Assembly: GCA_026193125.1 (NCBI GenBank)
Contig: JAPHSC010000099.1
Location: forward strand, 1-12,296
Direction of reading: 5' to 3'
Length of the DNA stretch: 12,296 nucleotides
Source: Gammaproteobacteria bacterium
GTDB taxonomy: Bacteria; Pseudomonadota; Gammaproteobacteria; Steroidobacterales; BM003
Shown here: one piece after another, positions 7,004 through 12,296 of the stretch
Layout: each line of letters starts with the position of its first letter
Position numbering within the stretch: position 1 is the stretch's first letter
Position numbers and translations under genes: made by a program
The notes under the pieces: model-generated
Told to the model about the DNA's origin: nothing
What the model saw: only the letters and a program-made list of their open reading frames with translations
Database searches by the model: none

Positions 7004-9175
7004 TTACTTGCTGGTCACCGGAAATCCACGGTCCCGCTGCAGGGCATCAATGGTCGCATCCCGACCACGGAAGGCACGATAGGCCTCTTCCGGATCCAGG
7101 GAGTTTTGCGGCGCAAACAGGTACTTCACCAGTTTTGCACCCAACTCCTTGTCATAGAAACCACCGGGAGCCTCTGCAAAAGCCTCGGCTGCATCGGCAG
7201 TCAGCACTTCCGCCCACATGTAACTGTAGTAGCCGGCCGAGTAGGCTTCACCCGAGAACACATGACTGAACTGCGGCGAACGATGACGCATCACGATCTC
7301 TTCTGGCATACCCAGCTCTGCCAGAGTGGTGCGCTCGAATTCGTCAGGGTCAATATCCGTTGGGTCTGTCGTATGGAACTTCAGATCCACCAGCGCAGAA
7401 GCCAGGTACTCCGTAGTGCTGTATCCCGAGTTAAAGGTCGCAGCTTTTTTGATCTTGGCAACCAGCCCGGCAGGTATCGGCTCACCGGTCTTGTAATGCA
7501 CCAGGAATTTGCTGGTTACTTCATCGGTTGGCAGCCAGCGCTCCAATAACTGGGACTGGAACTCCACCACGTCCCACACACTGCCACTCAGACCCGGGTA
7601 CGCGACCTCGGATGACAGCGCCTGCAAGGCATGGCCAAACTCGTGGAACAGCGTCTCGGCGTCATCCCAGGACAACAGCACCGGCTCGCCCGGAGCGCCC
7701 TGGATAAAGTTGGAGTTATTGGATGCCAGCACGGTGTGCTCTCCATCCAGCATATCGTGTTCCCGGTAGGCATTGGCCCATGCGCCGGAGCGCTTGCCGG
7801 TGCGGGCATAGGGGTCCTGGTACCACAGGCCAATGTGCTTGCCAGTGGTCCGGTCGGTGACTTCCCAAACCGTCATGTCCTTGTGATAAACGGGCACCGA
7901 ACCATCAGTAATCTGCGTGAACTGAAAGTTGAACAGCTCGCCTGCCACGTAAAACAGGGCATCACGCAGCTTATCTGCCTGCAGGTATTGCTTGACCTCA
8001 TCCGAGTCCAGGTCGTACTTGGCCTTACGCACTTTTTCTGCATAGTAGCGGTAGTCCCAGGGAGCGATCTTCAGCTTGGCGCCCTCGGCATCGGCAATAG
8101 CCTGCATGTCCGCAACTTCCAGTTTCACCCGCGCCACGGCAGCCGGCCACATTTGCATCAGCAAGCCCATGGCCCGTTCCGGTGTCTTGGCCATGCGGTT
8201 CTGTAACTGCCACTGGGCGTAATTGTCATAGCCCAGGAGGCCCACACGTTCATCGCGCAACTTCAGCATTTCACTGATTACAGCGTTGTTATCGTAAGCA
8301 TCGCCGTTATCGCCGCGACTGTAATAAGTACGCCAGACCGATTCACGCAGGTCTCGCTCGGTAGAATAGGTCAGGAACGGGTCCATAGAGGAGCGGGTAT
8401 TGGTGATGGCGTATTTGCCTTCCTGCCCCCTTTCCTTGGCCGCTGCCGCTGCCGCCGCGACCAGCGATTCTGGCAATCCACCCAGCTGCTCGGCAGTCAA
8501 ATAGGTGACATAGTTTTCCTCATCCGCCAACACGTTGTTGGAGAACGTGGTCTCCAGTTCCGCAAGGCGCTGATTGATGGCCGCATAGCGATCCTTGGCT
8601 TCACCTTGCAGGGTGGCGCCCTGGCTGGCAAAACCGTCGTACCTCAGCCAGGTCAGACGTTGCTGGGGGCCGGTCAGGGTCTTGAGCTCGTCGCCCTCGT
8701 ATACCGCCTTGATGCGGGTGAATAGCTTGTCGTTCTGGGTGACCTTGGAAAAATGAGCAGCCAGGACCGGCGCCATTTCCTGCTCCACCGCCCGCACTTC
8801 CGGGCTGGACAGATTGGAGGTCCAGATACCGTAATAGGTAAACACTCGGCCCAGGGTCTGGCCGGAGCGCTCCATGGCAACGATGGTGTTTTCGAAGCTG
8901 GCCGGCTCCGGGTTGTTGGCGATGACGTCAAGCTCCACCAGGTGTGCGGCCATGGCTGATTCCAGTGCGGGTTTCAACTGGGTCAGGTCCATCTTGTCGA
9001 AGGCGGGCACGCCGCCGTAGGGGCCGGTCCACGGGGCCAGCAGCACATTGGCGGTATCGGCCGGTGCGGCCTCCTTCTTCTCCGCGCTATCACCCGTGGG
9101 TTTCGATGAATCGGAGCAGGCGCCCAGGGACGCCAGTATTACAGTGCCTGCAAGCAGGGCAAATAGTTTTCGCAT
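7004..9175 (-). CDS. M3 family metallopeptidase lipoprotein (Dcp/oligopeptidase-like)
   Basis: A 723-residue zinc peptidase of the thimet oligopeptidase/peptidyl-dipeptidase Dcp family. The zinc site is H511-E512-F-G-H515 with E538 (in DVVEF) as third ligand. GEAYSAGYYSYMWAEVL near the C-terminus matches the Tyr-containing substrate loop of Dcp. The start at 9175 is chosen because it gives a lipoprotein signal: MRKL, a hydrophobic stretch, then lipobox LGAC with C20. Position +2 is Ser, which favours outer-membrane sorting. The upstream in-frame extension to 9334 lacks a signal and is rejected. A short Lys/Glu/Ala-rich linker (22-42) follows the Cys. Dcp-type enzymes release C-terminal dipeptides and oligopeptidases cut short peptides; which applies is uncertain. 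A run of eight alanines (about 236-245) sits in the helical cap domain. The ribosome site is weak (AAGG, about 10 nt). A good terminator follows the gene. Confidence 0.93.
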   Translation of the reverse strand: MRKLFALLAGTVILASLGACSDSSKPTGDSAEKKEAAPADTANVLLAPWTGPYGGVPAFDKMDLTQLKPALESAMAAHLVELDVIANNPEPASFENTIVAMERSGQTLGRVFTYYGIWTSNLSSPEVRAVEQEMAPVLAAHFSKVTQNDKLFTRIKAVYEGDELKTLTGPQQRLTWLRYDGFASQGATLQGEAKDRYAAINQRLAELETTFSNNVLADEENYVTYLTAEQLGGLPESLVAAAAAAAKERGQEGKYAITNTRSSMDPFLTYSTERDLRESVWRTYYSRGDNGDAYDNNAVISEMLKLRDERVGLLGYDNYAQWQLQNRMAKTPERAMGLLMQMWPAAVARVKLEVADMQAIADAEGAKLKIAPWDYRYYAEKVRKAKYDLDSDEVKQYLQADKLRDALFYVAGELFNFQFTQITDGSVPVYHKDMTVWEVTDRTTGKHIGLWYQDPYARTGKRSGAWANAYREHDMLDGEHTVLASNNSNFIQGAPGEPVLLSWDDAETLFHEFGHALQALSSEVAYPGLSGSVWDVVEFQSQLLERWLPTDEVTSKFLVHYKTGEPIPAGLVAKIKKAATFNSGYSTTEYLASALVDLKFHTTDPTDIDPDEFERTTLAELGMPEEIVMRHRSPQFSHVFSGEAYSAGYYSYMWAEVLTADAAEAFAEAPGGFYDKELGAKLVKYLFAPQNSLDPEEAYRAFRGRDATIDALQRDRGFPVTSK

Positions 9176-9221
9176 GGTTAAAGCCTTTTTCAGATTCGTA
9201 AACCGGATAAACCAGCCGGCG

Positions 9222-9251
9222 ATTGTAGCCCGATTGAGGTATCGATGGCAT
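9222..9251 (-). promoter_or_regulatory. Candidate sigma-70 promoter for the M3 peptidase gene
   Basis: On the minus strand ATGCCA (9246-9251; 4 of 6 to TTGACA) and TACAAT (9222-9227; 5 of 6 to TATAAT) are separated by 18 bp. The -10 box lies 46 bp before the chosen start codon. This also supports the start at 9175, since the longer frame would begin upstream of this promoter. Confidence 0.5.
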
Positions 9252-9417
9252 AGGTAGCCCGCACAATCAGTGTGTAAGACCGATTCCAGCACATGTCCGC
9301 CTGATGCGTGCCTGTTCCGACATTGCGGCCGCACGGGAAGTCCAATCGCTCCGGATTGACGTCCAGGAACCAGGTGACTCTCTCACGAGGGCATGCAGGC
9401 AACCGGTTGGACCCTTG

Positions 9418-9449
9418 CCGGCATCTCCTGTCGAAACAGGAGATGCCGG
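9418..9449 (-). terminator. Perfect 14-bp stem-loop after the cytochrome b gene
   Basis: CCGGCATCTCCTGT and ACAGGAGATGCCGG form a perfect stem closed by a 4-nt loop, 9 nt downstream of the cytochrome b stop codon. No U-tract follows on the minus strand (CAAGGGTCC), so it may be an mRNA 3'-end stabiliser or a Rho-assisted end rather than a classical terminator. Confidence 0.55.
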
Positions 9450-9458
9450 TTGTTGCGT

Positions 9459-10109
9459 CTATTTCGATTCGGGCCGTTTTCTGCCGGTCACCATGGCCCT
9501 GATCAGATTTTCCTTATGCAGGTAACCGGACAACAAGACGCCCGCCACGTGTAGTCCCGCCAGTAGCAGGACCAGATTGGCAAACAGCTCGTGGATTTCC
9601 TCCCAGAACTCCTCCGCGGCGTTCTCGTCGACCTCGTTTTCCTCATCCTCATCCGCATAGGCGCTGGAGATCGGCGCCTGGATTGTATAACTTGTCGGTG
9701 CGTTAGCCGCCCAGCCTGCTAACGGTCCGGCATTTTCCTCTACCGCGTAGAGCATCAAACCAGAGAATACGGTAACCGTGATGCACAATAGGTGTGCCAC
9801 AACCATGGCCCCGCCGGCTGGATTGTGCCCAAGGTATCGCCGGGCGCTACCCCGCGTCAGGTCACGCATATAGCCTAGGGTGCCAGAGGGAGACCGCACA
9901 AAATCGCGGAACCGGGCATGCTTGCTGCCCACGAAACCCCAGATCAGACGCACAAGAACCACGGCGCCCACAACATATCCGGCCCAGACATGCTGGGTCA
10001 GGAAGTCATCTTCCGTGAAGTAGGCGATAAAAAATGCCAGGACCAGGGTCCAGTGCCCGATGCGGACTATGGGGTCCCATATCTTTACCGTATTTTCAGT
10101 GGCTATCAT
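9459..10109 (-). CDS. Membrane diheme-type cytochrome b (cytochrome b561/HydC-like, COG3658-like)
   Basis: 216 residues with four predicted membrane helices (about 18-36, 40-60, 100-122, 173-197). Conserved signatures are RIGHW (H19), QHVWAGYVVG (H40), GHNPAGG (H95), EIHELFANLVLLLAGLHVAG (H173, H187) and a C-terminal HKENLIRAMVTGRK. By topology H19/H187 and H40/H173 are likely ligand pairs for two haems on opposite membrane faces; this is inference. Such proteins pass electrons between the quinone pool and a periplasmic or cytoplasmic partner, but no hydrogenase, cytochrome c or oxidoreductase gene is adjacent. Odd: the loop before helix 4 (about 151-171) is extremely acidic (DEDEENEVDENAAEEFWEE) and is predicted to face the periplasm. 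The start MIATENTVKIWD at 10109 follows GGGGA at about 7 nt. A longer frame to 10178 is unlikely. The gene is divergent from the membrane HTH regulator. Confidence 0.87.
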   Translation of the reverse strand: MIATENTVKIWDPIVRIGHWTLVLAFFIAYFTEDDFLTQHVWAGYVVGAVVLVRLIWGFVGSKHARFRDFVRSPSGTLGYMRDLTRGSARRYLGHNPAGGAMVVAHLLCITVTVFSGLMLYAVEENAGPLAGWAANAPTSYTIQAPISSAYADEDEENEVDENAAEEFWEEIHELFANLVLLLAGLHVAGVLLSGYLHKENLIRAMVTGRKRPESK

Positions 10110-10216
10110 GTGTCGTCCCCAGTTGAATGGAAAGGCTGCACTCTGGTCGACGAGCCCTGCTGGTACAATCCGGCACATGACCTAACGCCTGATTTGTGAC
10201 TGGAGAACACCCATCT
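10110..10216. promoter_or_regulatory. Divergent intergenic region between cytochrome b and HTH gene
   Basis: This 107-bp region must serve both divergent genes. On the plus strand TACAAT (10164-10169) is a good -10 match 47 bp before the HTH start, but no good -35 box lies 16-18 bp upstream, as might occur at an activator-dependent promoter. No clear minus-strand promoter or long inverted repeat was seen. Confidence 0.35.
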
Positions 10217-10741
10217 ATGACGGATGACATACAGGATTATTGGGCCACACGGGCCGCCATCGCATTGTTTGCCGTGATCATCTTTCTGATCGGCTGGGAC
10301 GTGATCGCCGACTACAGCGAGGGTAGCAGCCTGAGGCACATGGCCATTGAGGGATTCGTGCTAATGATTGCGGCAAGCGGTTCGGTGTTGCTCTGGCGCC
10401 AACTCCATCATGCCCGTTCGGACCTCGCTCATGCGCAGGTTGAAGCCGAACGATGGCGTCAGGAGAGTCGCGAACTGATCCGGGGCCTGGGTGTAGCCAT
10501 CCAGAACCAGTTCACCGAGTGGCAGCTAAGCCGCGCAGAAAGCGAAATCGGCCTGTTCCTGTTGAAAGGGTTAAGTCACAAGGAAATTGCCGGGATCCGC
10601 CAGACCAGCGAGAGGACTATCCGCGAGCAGGCCCGGGCACTGTACCGCAAGTCCGGTCTTTCAGGCCGGTCATCCTTGTCCGCATTTTTCCTTGAAGACC
10701 TCTTGCTGCCCCAGGGAGACCAGGTCAACCCGCCGGGATGA
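10217..10741 (+). CDS. Membrane-anchored LuxR/GerE-type helix-turn-helix regulator
   Basis: 174 residues. Two hydrophobic helices (about 13-31 and 43-60) are joined by a short loop (DYSEGSSLRH). A charged, probably coiled-coil segment (about 62-90, HHARSDLAHAQVEAERWRQE) leads to a GerE-like HTH (about 103-160). In it, LSRAESEIGLFLLKGLSHKEIA and TSERTIREQARALYRKSGL match the scaffold and recognition helices of LuxR-family DNA-binding domains. No receiver or ligand-binding domain is present, so any signal would be sensed at the membrane. The ATG at 10217 is preferred over the GTG at 10196 because GGAGA lies 10 nt before it. It is the only plus-strand gene, divergent from the cytochrome b, which makes that gene its most likely target; this is inference from arrangement. 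Its 3' end converges on the TPR gene with an 81-bp gap that has no clear terminator. Confidence 0.85.
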   Translation: MTDDIQDYWATRAAIALFAVIIFLIGWDVIADYSEGSSLRHMAIEGFVLMIAASGSVLLWRQLHHARSDLAHAQVEAERWRQESRELIRGLGVAIQNQFTEWQLSRAESEIGLFLLKGLSHKEIAGIRQTSERTIREQARALYRKSGLSGRSSLSAFFLEDLLLPQGDQVNPPG

Positions 10742-10822
10742 CACACGGCTCCGAAACCCAGGGGCTATACCTGCTGCACCAGGAATCAACCGGGCGCGAA
10801 TCAATGCGTTAACCGCACGCTC

Positions 10823-12296
10823 CTATTCGCAATAAAAGTCGTCGCCGTCCGGATGACAGAAATCAGACCAGGTGTTGCTGCGCCAGTAATCCGCCAAACC
10901 TGCCTCTCGCACAATGTCCCTGAAGCGCGGGTGCTTTCGCAGGAGCGCCAAATTTACATCCCAGAAATACCAGATAGTGTTGGCCCAATTGTCCCGCGCC
11001 AGGGGAATCTCTGAAAATGCCTGGTCCAGGTCACCGGACTGAACCAGCAAGAGAACGATGAGGTCTTCTCCCGCCTCAAATTCCCGCCCGGCCGCCAGCG
11101 CCCGGGGACGGGCACCCGGGTCCTGGGCTGCGTCAACCAGCACATTGCCAAACTCGTTAGGAGCCGGCAGACCCAGGGCCTGGACAAACAAATCGAAATA
11201 TTCTCGCGCCTTCACATAGTTACCCAGGGCCAGGTAACTGGAAGCAGCAAGAAACATTCCACCGTTGTGCCCCAGGTCAGCGCCAACCAGGGCGTATTTG
11301 AGCGCTTGCTGGTAATTACCCAGCAGAATGTAAGTGTTTGAAAGATTGATGTTGGCGCCCGGGGAGAGCGGATCCAGTTCCACGGCCTTGATATTTTCGG
11401 TCAGCGCCTCCTGCAAGCGACCCACATCCGCCAGAAACTCACCGTACCACAGGTGTCCGGTGACACTGCCCGGCTCCAGGGCGATGGCCCGGTGATAATA
11501 GGTTTCGGCTTCTTCCCAGGCTCCCTTGCCACGGGTCAAATCCCCCATGACCGCCAGGGCCTCGGCAATATCGGGATCCAGGGCCAGCGCCTTGCGAGCA
11601 AACAAATCCGCCTGCCCCCATTCTTCCGCCTCATTTGCCGTTAGATCGTACACCGGCAATGTCAGGCGGGCCGCCGCCAGGGCCGACCAGGCCCGGGAAA
11701 AGTCCGGATCCAGTCGGGTCGCCTGGTCGAACAAGTCTATGGACCTGCGGATATTTTCCGCTCCTCTACGCTGCCAAAGGGCACGACCACGCAGGAATAA
11801 TTCATAGGCTTCGAGGTTTTCCGTGGCCTGGTGTGGCGCCGCCAGGGCGGCCTTCTCCCCCGCTCCCAGGGTTAGGGTCAATGCCTCCACGATTTTCTGG
11901 GCGATCTCGTCCTGCACCGCAAACACGTCCTCCAGCTTGCGATCATAGGTCTCGGACCATAAATGACGGTCAGTGCGCACGTCTATCAGCTGGGCTGTAA
12001 TACGCACCTGATCTCCCGCCTTGCGCACACTGCCTTCGAGTACATTGTCGACTTGCAGCTCCTCGGCAATCTGGGGAATACCGATGTCCTTGCCCTTGAA
12101 AGCGAAGGAGGACGTGCGGGAGGCCACCTTGACGCCCTTTATCTTCACCAGCACGTTCAGGAGTTCCTCGGCGATGCCGTCGGAGAAATACTCCTGGTCC
12201 TTGGCGGGGCTCATGTCCACAAAGGGCAATACAGCAATGGACTGCTGGCTCGTCTTCCGGTCTGCTTCCTGCTCAGCGGGACGGGCCGCCGCCTGG
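10823..12296 (-). CDS. TolB-like domain plus TPR protein, N-terminus cut off by window edge
   Basis: 490 codons are visible and the frame stays open to the right edge, so the true start is outside. The visible part begins with a charged Ala/Glu/Gln-rich linker. A TolB-like N-terminal domain follows (about 19-130), with SIAVLPFVDMSPAKDQEYFS, GIAEELLNVL and a VLEGSVRKAGDQVRITAQLI segment, the usual form in CadC-type regulators and in TPR proteins attached to kinases or cyclases. Several tetratricopeptide repeats follow (about 165-400), for example ARKALALDPDIAEALAVMGD and YHRAIALEPGSVTGHLWYGE. The C-terminus (FRDIVREAGLADYWRSNTW, then DFCHPDGDDFYCE) is a common ending of this family. The missing N-terminal part probably carries an effector or DNA-binding domain and perhaps a membrane helix. 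TPRs imply protein-protein contact. The frame passes a TTG at 12229 that is internal, not a start, since the conserved SIAV residues precede it. Confidence 0.85.
   Translation of the reverse strand, partial: QAAARPAEQEADRKTSQQSIAVLPFVDMSPAKDQEYFSDGIAEELLNVLVKIKGVKVASRTSSFAFKGKDIGIPQIAEELQVDNVLEGSVRKAGDQVRITAQLIDVRTDRHLWSETYDRKLEDVFAVQDEIAQKIVEALTLTLGAGEKAALAAPHQATENLEAYELFLRGRALWQRRGAENIRRSIDLFDQATRLDPDFSRAWSALAAARLTLPVYDLTANEAEEWGQADLFARKALALDPDIAEALAVMGDLTRGKGAWEEAETYYHRAIALEPGSVTGHLWYGEFLADVGRLQEALTENIKAVELDPLSPGANINLSNTYILLGNYQQALKYALVGADLGHNGGMFLAASSYLALGNYVKAREYFDLFVQALGLPAPNEFGNVLVDAAQDPGARPRALAAGREFEAGEDLIVLLLVQSGDLDQAFSEIPLARDNWANTIWYFWDVNLALLRKHPRFRDIVREAGLADYWRSNTWSDFCHPDGDDFYCE

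Noticed and set aside
7631..8206. 191-residue plus-strand frame
   Set aside because: Antisense to the M3 peptidase including its HExxH codons; clearly a shadow.
9176..9334. 53-residue extension of the M3 peptidase
   Set aside because: It would bury the lipoprotein signal inside the protein and begin upstream of the candidate promoter.
9190..9402. 70-residue minus-strand frame upstream of the M3 gene
   Set aside because: Overlaps the candidate promoter and leader, has no recognisable motif or ribosome site.
10196..10216. GTG start of the HTH gene
   Set aside because: No ribosome site ahead of it, whereas GGAGA precedes the ATG at 10217.
10742..10822. Convergent terminator between the HTH and TPR genes
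   Set aside because: Only a GCGAAT/ATTCGC pairing with a long loop, partly inside the TPR coding end, and no T-run; too weak to call.
1..12296. CRISPR, insertion sequence, phage or defence island
   Set aside because: No direct-repeat arrays, transposase or integrase motifs, terminal repeats or clear change in base composition were seen.

Overview
The window is a 12.3 kb stretch of ordinary-looking chromosomal DNA with moderately high GC content, most likely from a gammaproteobacterium. This is inferred from protein style: MetY resembling the Pseudomonas type, a Dcp-like M3 lipoprotein peptidase, a COG3658-like cytochrome b, and a TolB-like/TPR protein. The lineage below class cannot be fixed by eye. 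I see no insertion sequence, phage gene, integrase, CRISPR array, tRNA or rRNA. Eight protein genes are supported. Seven are on the minus strand and one, an HTH regulator, is on the plus strand. The genes at both window edges are cut off.

Layout, left to right. (1) 1-1817, minus: C-terminally truncated HerA/VirB4-like P-loop ATPase. (2) 1977-2729, minus: integral membrane protein with four DUF347 repeats, followed upstream by a strong palindromic stem-loop at 2868-2901. (3) 2922-4193 and 4226-5215, minus: the pair metY and metX, transcribed metX then metY with a 32-nt gap. The metX leader carries a clear SAM-I riboswitch aptamer (5319-5430). (4) 5607-6896, minus: secreted M24 (Xaa-Pro aminopeptidase-like) metallopeptidase with a Tat-like signal. 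(5) 7004-9175, minus: M3 (Dcp-like) peptidase lipoprotein, ended by a textbook terminator at 6947-6982. (6) 9459-10109, minus: diheme-type membrane cytochrome b. (7) 10217-10741, plus, divergent from it: membrane-anchored LuxR/GerE-type HTH protein. (8) 10823-12296, minus: TolB-like domain plus TPR protein, N-terminus outside the window.

How the genes work together. metX and metY form the two-step route homoserine -> O-acylhomoserine -> homocysteine by direct sulfhydrylation. The riboswitch would shut this route down when S-adenosylmethionine, the downstream product, is plentiful. The two peptidases sit side by side and both appear to be exported, one by a Tat-like signal and one as a lipoprotein, which suggests degradation of peptides in the cell envelope. 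The cytochrome b and the membrane HTH protein share a 107-bp divergent intergenic region, so the regulator may control the cytochrome. The remaining genes look like unrelated neighbours.

I did not find a convincing undescribed system. The points most worth a second look are the SAM-I riboswitch with an unresolved expression platform, the membrane HTH/cytochrome divergent pair with an acidic periplasmic loop in the cytochrome, the unusual short MetX, and the very regular repeat geometry of the DUF347 protein.
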